Shown here in pieces: positions 32,794 to 40,639 of a DNA stretch of 64,000 bases (the first letter of the stretch is position 1; every line of letters starts with the position of its first letter). The stretch is from NCBI GenBank assembly GCA_036393295.1, contig DASWHF010000077.1, positions 1 through 64,000 of the forward strand, in the 5' to 3' direction. The position numbers and the translations under genes are program-made. Under the pieces are notes generated by a model, which saw only the letters and a program-made list of their open reading frames with translations, was not told the DNA's origin and made no database searches. Source of the DNA: DASWHF01 sp036393295. Lineage in GTDB: Bacteria; Pseudomonadota; Gammaproteobacteria; Acidiferrobacterales; UBA6901.

Positions 32794-33768
32794 TCAGGCG
32801 CTCGCCTGCGCCGCGGGCGCGACGCCGGACGCCGGCTCGAGGGCATGCAGGCCGAGCTTGGCGAACAGCGCCCGGTCGCTGTCGGTGTCGGGATTGGGCG
32901 TGGTGAGAAGCTTGTCGCCGTAGAAAATGGAATTGGCGCCGGCGAAGAAACACAGCGCCTGCAGCGACTCGGGCATCTGCTGGCGCCCGGCCGACAGCCG
33001 CACGACACTGGTCGGCAACGCGATGCGCGCCGCGGCGATGGTACGCACGAATTCGATCGGATCGAGCGCCGGGCCGTCGCCGAGCGGCGTACCGGGAATG
33101 CGCACCAGCAGATTGATCGGCACGCTCTCCGGCGGCGGATCGAGCGCGGCGAGCTGGGCGAGAAGCCCGGCGCGGCTGGCGCGCGATTCGCCCATGCCGA
33201 CGATGCCGCCGGTGCAGACCTTGAGGCCGGCCGCGCGCACCTTGCGCAGCGTGTCGAGCCGGTCATCATAAGTATGCGTGGTGACGATCTCGCCGTAGAA
33301 CTCCGGCGAAGTGTCGAGATTGTGGTTGTAGTAGTCCAGGCCGGCCGCGGCGAGCTGCTCGGCCTGGCCGTCCTTCAGCATCCCCAGGGTCGTACAGGTT
33401 TCGAGCCCGAGCGCGCGCACCGCGCGCACCATCTCCAGCACCGGTTCCAGGTCCTTCTGTTTCGGGCCGCGCCAGGCCGCACCCATGCAGAAGCGCGTCG
33501 CGCCGCGTGCCTTGGCGGCGCGCGCCGCCTCGGTAACGACCGCCAGCGACAGCAGCGATTCGGTCTCGAGGCCGGCGTCGTGGCGCGCCGACTGCGAGCA
33601 ATAGGCGCAGTCCTCCGAGCAGCCGCCGGTCTTGATCGACAGCAGGGTGCTGACCTGGACCGCGTTCGGGTCGAAGTGGCGGCGGTGGACGCCGTGGGCA
33701 TGAAACAGCAGGTCGTTGAACGGCAGCGCGAACAGGGCCTCGATCTGGGCCGGGCTGGGAACGGTCAT
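32794..33768 (-). CDS. bioB: Biotin synthase
   Basis: This 324-residue radical SAM enzyme inserts sulfur into dethiobiotin. The [4Fe-4S] motif CSEDCAYCSQS (C-x3-C-x2-C) is at about residues 50-60; BioB markers include YYNHNLDTSPEFYGEI and CTGGIVGMGES. The remaining cysteines for the sacrificial [2Fe-2S] cluster are present in ETCTTLG and VCTGG. No other biotin gene is adjacent; it is convergent with the CPBP gene, six bases apart. Confidence 0.95.
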   Translation of the reverse strand: MTVPSPAQIEALFALPFNDLLFHAHGVHRRHFDPNAVQVSTLLSIKTGGCSEDCAYCSQSARHDAGLETESLLSLAVVTEAARAAKARGATRFCMGAAWRGPKQKDLEPVLEMVRAVRALGLETCTTLGMLKDGQAEQLAAAGLDYYNHNLDTSPEFYGEIVTTHTYDDRLDTLRKVRAAGLKVCTGGIVGMGESRASRAGLLAQLAALDPPPESVPINLLVRIPGTPLGDGPALDPIEFVRTIAAARIALPTSVVRLSAGRQQMPESLQALCFFAGANSIFYGDKLLTTPNPDTDSDRALFAKLGLHALEPASGVAPAAQASA

Positions 33769-33860
33769 GGCGAAACTCGCAGGACGATGGGCCGGAACGG
33801 CAAACTAGGCGATGCCGCCGTCCCTGTCAACCGGGAAAATCGCCAGGGGTTGACGGCGGT

Positions 33861-34637
33861 TCAGAGGCTTCCGCGGGCGTGCTGGGAACCGCCGGCCGAG
33901 ACGCCCAGCCGCCGCTGCAGGCCGTCCATGTTCTCGATCTCGACATGCTTGCCGCACACCGCGATGAGGCGCTCTTCCTGGAAGCGCGAGAACAGGCGGC
34001 TGACGGTTTCCAGGGCCAGCCCCAGATAGTCGCCGATGTCCTGGCGCGACATGTGCAGCCGGAAGCTCGTGCCGGAGAAGCCGAGGCGCTGCTGGCGTTG
34101 GGAGAAGTTCAGCAGGCAGGCGAGCAGGCGTTCCTCGGCGTTCATCTTGCCGAGCATCATGAGCAGCGCGCCCTCGCGCGCGATCTCGCCGCTCATCAGG
34201 CGCAGCAACTGATGCTGCAAGCCGGGGATCTCGCGCGCCAGGGTTTCGAGCTTGGCATAGGGCAGCTCGCAGACCTCCGAGGTCTCGAGCGCCTCGGCGC
34301 TGCCGGGATGGCGCTCGTCGCCGATGGCGTCGATGCCGAGCAGCTCGCCGGACAGGTGGAAACCGGTGACCTGGACGCGCCCGTCGTCGAGCAGCTCCGA
34401 GGACTTGAAGGCGCCGCTGCGGACCGCGTACAACGCGCCCAAGGGATCTCCCATGCTGAACAGCTGCTCGCCGCGCTTCACCTTGCGGCGGCGCTGCACA
34501 ATGCTCTCGAGTGCGTCGAGGTCCTGGCTGCTCAACCCCAGGGGCAGACACAAATCCTTGAGACCGCAGTTGCCGCACGCGGCCTTGATGCTGGAAAGCT
34601 GGATGACAGGGGCGGGTTCCTTGCGATTCTTGTCCAT
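33861..34637 (-). CDS. fnr: FNR-type oxygen-responsive transcriptional regulator
   Basis: This 258-residue CRP/FNR-family protein is expected to activate anaerobic genes through an O2-labile [4Fe-4S] cluster. Cluster cysteines appear N-terminally (AACGNCGLKDLC) and in SEVCELPY (~residue 118). The DNA-recognition helix lies in MSRQDIGDYLGLALETVSRLFSRFQ, given here in part as LALETVSRLFSR, which contains the E-x2-SR of FNR that reads TTGAT half-sites. Several matching palindromes occur in the window (29453, 36315, 36350, 49237). It lies downstream of hemN on the same strand, separated by 223 bases. Confidence 0.93.
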   Translation of the reverse strand: MDKNRKEPAPVIQLSSIKAACGNCGLKDLCLPLGLSSQDLDALESIVQRRRKVKRGEQLFSMGDPLGALYAVRSGAFKSSELLDDGRVQVTGFHLSGELLGIDAIGDERHPGSAEALETSEVCELPYAKLETLAREIPGLQHQLLRLMSGEIAREGALLMMLGKMNAEERLLACLLNFSQRQQRLGFSGTSFRLHMSRQDIGDYLGLALETVSRLFSRFQEERLIAVCGKHVEIENMDGLQRRLGVSAGGSQHARGSL

Positions 34638-34860
34638 AAGGGTGTCTGGTGACTTGCGCTCGGTTGTGCGGATAGTCGAAAATCCATTTTATTCTTAAGG
34701 TCATTTCCGTCGAGACGGGTGGCCGCCCAAACCTCCGGCGCCGATCCTCAAAGCACCTCGCCTCGGGACGGCCACTATACTTGAAGTCTTTTGGTGCGCC
34801 AATCACTGAATCCTGATGTTCGCGCCGACATCCCCGACCGCGCGACGCTCGACCGGCCGC

Positions 34861-36255
34861 TTAAATGACCTTCGAGAACCGCTGGTTGGCGGCGGCGCGC
34901 AGATACTTGTCGAACACCATGCAGATGTTGCGGATAAGAAGCTTGCCGGCCGGCGCGACGTGGATCGCGTCGTCGCTCACCTGCAGCAGGCCGTCCTGCT
35001 GTAGCGCAGCAAGCGCACGCAACTCATCGGCGAAGTAGTCACGGAAGCCGATGCCGTGCTCGCGCTCGATGCGCGCGAAGTCGAGCTCGAAGTGGCAGAT
35101 CAGCCGGGTGATGACGGCGCGCCGCAGTTTGTCGTCGTCGCTGAGCGCGATGCCGCGGAACACCGGCAGCCGGCCGGCGTCGAGCGCTGCATAATATTCG
35201 TCGATAGTCTTCAAGTTCTGGCTGTAGCTGTCGCCGACCTTGCCGATCGCCGTGATCCCCATCGCCACCAGGTCGCAATCGGCGTGCGTCGAATATCCCT
35301 GGAAGTTGCGGTACAGCGTGCCGCTGCGCTGCGCCACGGCCAGCTCGTCGTCGGGGCGCGCGAAGTGGTCCATGCCGATGTACACGTAACCGGCGCCGGT
35401 CAGGCGCCCGATGGTGTGCTCGAGGATCGCCAGCTTGTCGGCCGCGCTCGGCAGCTCGGCCGCGTCGATCTGGCGCTGGGTCTTGAACAGCTCCGGCAGG
35501 TGCGCGTAGTTGAACACCGACAGGCGGTCGGGGCCGGCGGCGATCACCTTGTCGAGCGTGGCGGCGAAGCTCGTCACGGTCTGGCGCGGCAGGCCGTAGA
35601 TCAGGTCGAAGTTGATCGAACGGAACCCCGTGCGGCGCGCCGCCTCCAGCACCGCCAGCGTCTCGGCCTCCGACTGCAGGCGATTGACGGCCTGCTGTAC
35701 CGCCGGATCGAAGTCCTGCACGCCGAGGCTCAGGCGGTTGAAGCCGAGCTCGCGCAGCAGCGCGATGGTGTCGGCGTCGGCCTCGCGCGGATCGACCTCG
35801 ATCGAATACTCGCCCCGGTCGTCGTCGCGCAGGTTGAAATGGCGGCGCGTCTTGTCCATGAGCGCGCGCATCTCATCGTGGCTGATGAAGGTCGGCGTGC
35901 CGCCGCCCCAGTGGAGCTGATCGACCGTGCGCGCGCGGTCGAACAAGTCGCCCTGCATTTCGATCTCGCGGAACAGATGTTCCAGATAGGGCGCGGCGCG
36001 CTTGCGGTTCTTGGTGACGATCTTGTTGCAGGCGCAGTAGAAGCACACCGTGTCGCAGAACGGCAGGTGGAAATACAGCGACAGCGGGCGCGCGGCGCCG
36101 TGCTGCGGCCGGTTGCTGCGCGCGGCGAGCTCGCGGTACTCGGCCTCACCGAAACCGGCGTGGAACTGCACCGCGGTCGGGTACGAGGTGTAGCGCGGCC
36201 CGGCCTTGTCGTAGCGCCGAATCAGCTCCGGGTCGAAATGCAGGCGATGGTCCAT
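34861..36255 (-). CDS. hemN: Oxygen-independent coproporphyrinogen III dehydrogenase
   Basis: This 464-residue radical SAM enzyme decarboxylates coproporphyrinogen III without O2. The cluster motif CDTVCFYCACNK (C-x3-C-x2-C plus the extra HemN Cys) is near residue 65, preceded by YTSYPTAVQFH and LYFHLPF. The C-terminal HemN domain includes RGIALSDDDKLRRAVI. Length and motifs fit true HemN rather than HemW. Two FNR-type palindromes lie 60-110 bases upstream, consistent with anaerobic induction. Confidence 0.95.
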   Translation of the reverse strand: MDHRLHFDPELIRRYDKAGPRYTSYPTAVQFHAGFGEAEYRELAARSNRPQHGAARPLSLYFHLPFCDTVCFYCACNKIVTKNRKRAAPYLEHLFREIEMQGDLFDRARTVDQLHWGGGTPTFISHDEMRALMDKTRRHFNLRDDDRGEYSIEVDPREADADTIALLRELGFNRLSLGVQDFDPAVQQAVNRLQSEAETLAVLEAARRTGFRSINFDLIYGLPRQTVTSFAATLDKVIAAGPDRLSVFNYAHLPELFKTQRQIDAAELPSAADKLAILEHTIGRLTGAGYVYIGMDHFARPDDELAVAQRSGTLYRNFQGYSTHADCDLVAMGITAIGKVGDSYSQNLKTIDEYYAALDAGRLPVFRGIALSDDDKLRRAVITRLICHFELDFARIEREHGIGFRDYFADELRALAALQQDGLLQVSDDAIHVAPAGKLLIRNICMVFDKYLRAAANQRFSKVI

Positions 36256-36314
36256 GATCTGGATCGGTTCTCGAAACGGACTGCCACCCTAACACGGCGG
36301 CGCGGGCGGCGGGA

Positions 36315-36328
36315 TTGACAGCTGTCAA
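36315..36328. promoter_or_regulatory. FNR/Dnr-type palindrome near hemN
   Basis: TTGAC-AGCT-GTCAA, a perfect palindrome 60 bases upstream of the hemN start codon (minus strand). Confidence 0.75.
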
Positions 36329-36349
36329 TTCTACCCCCGCGACCGGCCG

Positions 36350-36363
36350 TTGACCTAGGTCAA
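36350..36363. promoter_or_regulatory. FNR/Dnr-type palindrome near ubiT
   Basis: TTGAC-CTAG-GTCAA, a perfect palindrome 54 bases upstream of the ubiT start (plus strand). With the site at 36315 it gives one box for each divergent gene. Confidence 0.75.
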
Positions 36364-36416
36364 TTCGCCGGCCGGCCCGGCGCGGCTAGCATGGCGGCCA
36401 TGCGAGCAGACCGCCC

Positions 36417-37049
36417 GTGCTGACCCTCCCCGCCGCGCCCTTGCGCCTGGCGCTCAGCGCCCTCCCCGACCGCCTGCATTCCGCCGGCCTGGCGGCGCTC
36501 GCCAGCCAGCTGCTGCGCGGCCAGGCCCTGGCGGCGCGCCTGCCGGAGCTCGACGGCTGCCGGGTGGCGATCGAGATTCATGACCTCGGCTGCCGGTTGG
36601 GGTTTGCGGTGCGCGGCCGGGGCCTGACGGCCTGTGACCCGGGCGGCGCCGACGTGCGCATCCGCGGCGGCTTCGACGATTTCTGGCGGCTCGCGACCCG
36701 CGCCGAGGATCCGGACACGCTGTTCTTCCAGCGCCGCCTGAGCATCGAGGGCGACACCGAGCGCGGCCTCATGATCAAGAACCTGCTCGACGCCCTGGAG
36801 TTCGACTGGCGGGTGCATGTCGCGGCGGTGCTGGGTCCGGTGCCGGCGCGAATTATCGACGGTTTGGCCAGGACCCTTCTTGGTTCCGGGAACTGCGAAG
36901 TTGTAGGCGGGGCTTCCAGCCCCGCCGGGCACGATCCATCGACGGACGAGCGGGGCTGGAAGCCCCGCCCACAATATCCTCCGAGCGTCCTCGCTCGTTC
37001 GCGCGGCCTACGCATACGCCATCCGCGACCGCCGGCGCGCCCCGACTGA
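36417..37049 (+). CDS. ubiT: SCP2-domain protein UbiT (anaerobic ubiquinone accessory factor) with repeat-derived tail
   Basis: This 210-residue protein has an SCP2 lipid-binding domain (residues ~25-140: VAIEIHDLGCRLGFAV, ADVRIRGGFDDFWRL, FFQRRLSIEGDTERGL). In E. coli UbiT binds ubiquinone intermediates and works with UbiU/UbiV in O2-independent ubiquinone synthesis; both partners are encoded at 45513-47601. Start is GTG at 36417. Normal UbiT ends soon after the domain. Here the last ~45 residues (from VVGGASSPAG) are read from a REP doublet at 36903-36975 and beyond. The adjacent FNR-type box suggests anaerobic expression. Confidence 0.87.
   Translation: MLTLPAAPLRLALSALPDRLHSAGLAALASQLLRGQALAARLPELDGCRVAIEIHDLGCRLGFAVRGRGLTACDPGGADVRIRGGFDDFWRLATRAEDPDTLFFQRRLSIEGDTERGLMIKNLLDALEFDWRVHVAAVLGPVPARIIDGLARTLLGSGNCEVVGGASSPAGHDPSTDERGWKPRPQYPPSVLARSRGLRIRHPRPPARPD
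36903..36975. repeat. GTAG-type REP doublet (inverted pair) inside the ubiT 3' end
   Basis: Unit 1 is GTAGGCGGGGCT-TCC-AGCCCCGCC (36903-36926; stem around TCC); unit 2, in opposite orientation, is GCGGGGCT-GGA-AGCCCCGC (36950-36968). It is nearly identical to the doublet at 58485. Confidence 0.8.
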
Positions 37050-37060
37050 CCACCACCACG

Positions 37061-38536
37061 ATGCGCGTCCTGCTCATCTACGCCAACCGCGCGCGCGACC
37101 TGGTGCCGGCGCCGCCGATCGGTCTCGCCTATGTGGCGACCGCGACCCGCGACGCCGGCCACGACGTGCGCTTTCTCGATCTGCTGCCGAGCGCCGATCC
37201 CGATGCCGACCTGCGGCGGGCGCTCGCGGAGTTCAAGCCCGAGGCGATCGGCATCTCGGTGCGCAACATCGACAACGTCGTGCACCAGCACCTGGCGCGC
37301 CACCTCGGCGAGCTGGCGCGGCTCATCGCACTGCTGCGCGCGCACAGCGCGGCGCCGATCGTGGTCGGCGGGCCGGCGATCTCCATCCTCGGCGCCTCGA
37401 CGCTGAAGCACCTGGACGCCGACATCGCCGTGATCGGCGAGGGCGAGCGCAGCTTCCCGGCGTTGCTGGCCGCGCTCGAAAGCGGAACGAGCCTCGGCGG
37501 CGTCGACGGCATCTGCTATCGCGCCGGCGGGCAGATCCGCAGCAACCCGCCGGCGCGGCTCGCGGCCTTCGGCGCCTCGGGCATGGAGCAGTGGATCGAC
37601 TGGCGCGCCTACGAGCGGTTCGGCGGCACCTGGGCCGTGCAGACCAAGCGCGGCTGCCCGCTCGCGTGCAGCTACTGCGCCTATCCGGCGATCGAGGGCG
37701 AAGGCTTGAGGCGGCGTCCGGCGGCCGAGGTGGTCGACGAGATCGAGCGCGTCGCGGCGGTCGCGCGGCCGCGCAGCTTCGAGTTCGTCGACTCGACCTT
37801 CAACGTGCCGGCGCGCCACGCGCTCGACATCTGCCGCGAGATCATCCGCCGCAAGCTCAAGCTGCGCTTCACCGCCATGGGCGTCAATCCGCTGACCGCC
37901 TCGGCCGAGCTGTTCGCGCTGATGAAACAGGCCGGATTCAACTCGGTGATGATCACGCCCGAGGCCGGCAACGATGCGATGCTCGACAATCTGAACAAGG
38001 GCTTCAGCATGCGGCATGTGCGCCGCACCGCCAAGCTGGTGCGCGCCGCCGGCCTGCGCAGCACCTGGTTCTTCATGCTCGGCGGCCCGGGCGAGACCCG
38101 CGCCACCGTCGAGGAGACGCTGGGCTTCGTCGAACGCGAGCTGACCGGCAGCCGCTTCCTGTCGATCTTCATGACCGGCATCCGCATCCTGCCCGGCACC
38201 GCGCTCGCCGACCAGGCGCGCGGCGACGGCCATCTGCGCGCGGACCAGGACCTGGCGGAATCGGCGTTCTATTTTTCCACGGCAGTGAGCGAGGCGTGGA
38301 TGCTCGAGCGCATCAACGCGGCGATCCGCCGCCACAACAACATCGTGCACGCCGCCGAGGAGAACGGCTCCGGCCTCGAACGGCTGTTCAACCGCGTGCT
38401 GCGCCTGGCCGGCGTCGCCCCGCCCTACTGGCGCTTTCTGCCGCTGCTCCTCAGCATCCCGCCGCTGCCCACCCTGCGCCGGCGCCGCCCGACCGTCGGC
38501 GGCGGCGCACGTCGCCGCGCCTTGCAGAACCCCTGA
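37061..38536 (+). CDS. B12-binding-domain radical SAM protein
   Basis: This 491-residue protein has an N-terminal Rossmann-like cobalamin-binding domain (MRVLLIYANR, PPIGLAYVATATR, VGGPAISILG, VIGEGERSFPALL) and a radical SAM domain with RGCPLACSYCAYP (C-x3-C-x2-C, residues ~195-207). The class includes methyltransferases and ring-forming enzymes acting on lipids or cofactors; the substrate is unknown. It starts 11 bases after the ubiT frame ends. The C-terminus (PLPTLRRRRPTVGG) is basic. Whether it belongs to the FNR-controlled ubiT transcript is inference from spacing. Confidence 0.82.
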   Translation: MRVLLIYANRARDLVPAPPIGLAYVATATRDAGHDVRFLDLLPSADPDADLRRALAEFKPEAIGISVRNIDNVVHQHLARHLGELARLIALLRAHSAAPIVVGGPAISILGASTLKHLDADIAVIGEGERSFPALLAALESGTSLGGVDGICYRAGGQIRSNPPARLAAFGASGMEQWIDWRAYERFGGTWAVQTKRGCPLACSYCAYPAIEGEGLRRRPAAEVVDEIERVAAVARPRSFEFVDSTFNVPARHALDICREIIRRKLKLRFTAMGVNPLTASAELFALMKQAGFNSVMITPEAGNDAMLDNLNKGFSMRHVRRTAKLVRAAGLRSTWFFMLGGPGETRATVEETLGFVERELTGSRFLSIFMTGIRILPGTALADQARGDGHLRADQDLAESAFYFSTAVSEAWMLERINAAIRRHNNIVHAAEENGSGLERLFNRVLRLAGVAPPYWRFLPLLLSIPPLPTLRRRRPTVGGGARRRALQNP

Positions 38537-38572
38537 CGCAACAGGCTGCCGAGTCGAGCAATCAAAAAGTGC

Positions 38573-38614
38573 TTTCTCCCTCTCCCCCCGGGAGAGGGTC
38601 GGAGTGAGGGCCGA
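38573..38614 (+). repeat. CCCTCTCCC-type palindromic repeat
   Basis: TTTCTCCCTCTCCC-CCC-GGGAGAGGG followed by GAGTGAGGGCCGAC. It sits between the radical SAM gene and the BrnT toxin gene. Confidence 0.75.
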
Positions 38615-38756
38615 CGATGCCACGAAACCACCCGCCCCCTCCCGCCCTTCGGACTCGCCCACCAACCGGCCATGTGCCTGTTTTTAGGTCACACTATCCC
38701 CTATAATTTCGATTGGATGGCCCTAATTGAATGCGACCTCGACGGGACAACACCGC

Positions 38757-39068
38757 GTGGAACCGGAGATCGTCTATGATTTTGAGTGGGACGCCGCCAA
38801 GGCACTCGCCAACGTCACCAAGCATGGCGTAACCTTCGATCAGGCGGCGACTGTGTTTCTGGATGCTCTGGCGCTCACGGTGTTCGACGTCGCCCACAGC
38901 CAATCGGAAGAGCGCTGGTTTACGCTCGGGATGGATGCCAAGGGCACGCTCCTGGCGGTGGCTCACACGTACCAGACAACCAGAGCCACCAGCGCCCGCG
39001 TGCGGATCATCTCGGCACGCGAAGCAACTAAACGCGAAAGACGTTTTTATGAGGACAAACCCCGATAG
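38757..39068 (+). CDS. brnT: BrnT family toxin (type II toxin-antitoxin)
   Basis: This ~103-residue ribonuclease-like toxin has the BrnT core: YDFEWDAAKALANVTKHGVTF at the N-terminus (given here in part), the central SEERWFTLGMD, and the late VRIISAREATKRERRFYE. The GTG at 38757 gives the usual short N-terminus before the FEWD motif; a TTG at 38727 is an alternative. A good -10 hexamer (TATAAT, 38702-38707) lies upstream. The antitoxin gene follows eight bases later, the usual brnT-brnA order. Confidence 0.88.
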   Translation: MEPEIVYDFEWDAAKALANVTKHGVTFDQAATVFLDALALTVFDVAHSQSEERWFTLGMDAKGTLLAVAHTYQTTRATSARVRIISAREATKRERRFYEDKPR

Positions 39069-39076
39069 GTGACGCC

Positions 39077-39310
39077 ATGAACGGAACCAGCAACCCCCCC
39101 AACGACGACATGCCCGAGGAGATCGATTTTTCGGGCGGCGTACGCGGCAAGTTCTATCGGCCGGGCGTGAAACTCAACCTGCCGGTGTACCTCGATGCCG
39201 AGGTACTGGCATATCTCACCGCGATCGCAACCAAGAAGGGCGTGCCGCTCTCCGAGCTTGCCAACGATCTGCTCAGGAAAGAGATCGCGATATTGGAGTC
39301 GGTAAAGTAA
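39077..39310 (+). CDS. Antitoxin partner of BrnT
   Basis: This 77-residue protein begins with an acidic/flexible part (PEEIDFSGGVRGKFYRPG) that resembles BrnT-interacting antitoxins. It ends in a ribbon-helix-helix-like segment (LNLPVYLDAEVLAYLTAIA) with AKKKG-like KKGVPLSELANDLLRK. It probably binds its own promoter and neutralises BrnT; position directly after brnT supports this. It is not a classical BrnA by length, so the assignment rests mostly on context. Confidence 0.75.
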   Translation: MNGTSNPPNDDMPEEIDFSGGVRGKFYRPGVKLNLPVYLDAEVLAYLTAIATKKGVPLSELANDLLRKEIAILESVK

Positions 39311-39494
39311 ATCTCGTCCGCAAGAGACCGACTCCCCAATCCCCCGCGCGCGCCAGAATCTCTCCAACTCGAACCTGACGGCGTCGCGCCCAGCCGCGGC
39401 GCCGGTCGCCGGGCCTCCGCTCGCGATGGCGCGTTGCTGAGAGAGGCACCGTCAGGCACCCTATAACCTGTCCTAATCCGCCAGGAGGTGGCCC

Positions 39495-40637
39495 GTGTTC
39501 AGAAACTCCCTGCGACGATTTCTCCCGCACGCCCTGGTCGTTCCGTTGGCGCTGTGGCAGACCGCCTGCGCGGCCGCCGACGGCCAGACCTTCCAGAGCG
39601 CGCACCACCAGTATCGCGTCGAGGTGCTGTTCGAGGGGCTGGAGCATCCGTGGGCGCTGGCGTTCCTGCCGGACGGGCGCATGCTGGTGACCGAGCGTCC
39701 CGGCCGGCTCAACCTGCTCGATCCGCGCGACGGCAGCCGCCGGCGGATCGCCGGCGTGCCGGAGGTGGCGGCGGTAAGCCAGGGCGGCCTGCTGGACGTC
39801 GCGCTGCATCCGAAATTCCAGGAAAACAACTGGGTGTACCTCAGCTACTCCGCGCGCCGCGACCGCGGGCTGGCCACCCATGTCGGGCGCGGGCGCCTCG
39901 TCGGCGACCGGCTGGAGGACTTCCGCGTACTGTTCCGCGCCGAACCCGCGCTCAGCCGCGGGCAGCACTTCGGCTCGCGCCTGGTGTTCGATCGCCAGGG
40001 CTGGCTGTTCTTCACCGTCGGCGACCACGGGGAGCGCGACAGCGCGCAGGACCGCGGCACGCACATGGGCACGGTGATCCGCCTCACCGACGACGGCCGC
40101 GTGCCACCGGACAATCCCTTCGTCAAGGAGCCGGGCGCGCGGCCGGAGATCTACAGCTACGGTCACCGCAACCCCCAGGGGATGACCCTGCACCCGCGCA
40201 CCGGCGCGCTGTGGCTGCACGAGCACGGCCCGCGCGGCGGCGACGAGATCAACCTGCCCAAGCCGGGGCTGAACTACGGCTGGCCGAAGGTCACGTTCGG
40301 GCGCGAGTACTTCGGCCCCACGATCGGCCCCGAACCGCCGCAGCCCGGCTTCGAGTCGCCGATCCACCACTGGACGCCGTCCATCGCGCCGTCCGGCATG
40401 GCGTTCTACGACGGCGACAAGTTCCCGCGCTGGCGCGGCGATCTGTTCGTCGGGGCGCTCACGCACCGCCACCTGCAACGGCTGCGGCTGGACGGCGAGA
40501 AAGTTGTGGAACAGGAGCCGCTGCTGTCCGACCTCAAGTGGCGCATCCGCGACGTGCGCAGCGGCCCGGACGGCTATCTCTACGTGCTGCCGGACGACGG
40601 CGATGCCAAGCTCATCCGTCTGGTGCCGGCCGACTGA
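39495..40637 (+). CDS. PQQ-dependent sugar dehydrogenase-like protein
   Basis: This 380-residue exported beta-propeller protein has a signal peptide (LPHALVVPLALWQTACAA). Motifs of the soluble aldose sugar dehydrogenase (YliI/Asd) family are evident: GLEHPWALAFLPDGRMLVTERPGRL, GGLLDVALHPKF, LSRGQHFGSRLVFD (His for PQQ), YGHRNPQGMTLHP, WLHEHGPRGGDEIN and LNYGWPKVTFG. The start is GTG at 39495 with AGGAGGTG upstream. Sugar substrate unknown; no PQQ biosynthesis gene is in the window. Confidence 0.9.
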   Translation: MFRNSLRRFLPHALVVPLALWQTACAAADGQTFQSAHHQYRVEVLFEGLEHPWALAFLPDGRMLVTERPGRLNLLDPRDGSRRRIAGVPEVAAVSQGGLLDVALHPKFQENNWVYLSYSARRDRGLATHVGRGRLVGDRLEDFRVLFRAEPALSRGQHFGSRLVFDRQGWLFFTVGDHGERDSAQDRGTHMGTVIRLTDDGRVPPDNPFVKEPGARPEIYSYGHRNPQGMTLHPRTGALWLHEHGPRGGDEINLPKPGLNYGWPKVTFGREYFGPTIGPEPPQPGFESPIHHWTPSIAPSGMAFYDGDKFPRWRGDLFVGALTHRHLQRLRLDGEKVVEQEPLLSDLKWRIRDVRSGPDGYLYVLPDDGDAKLIRLVPAD

Positions 40638-40639
40638 GG

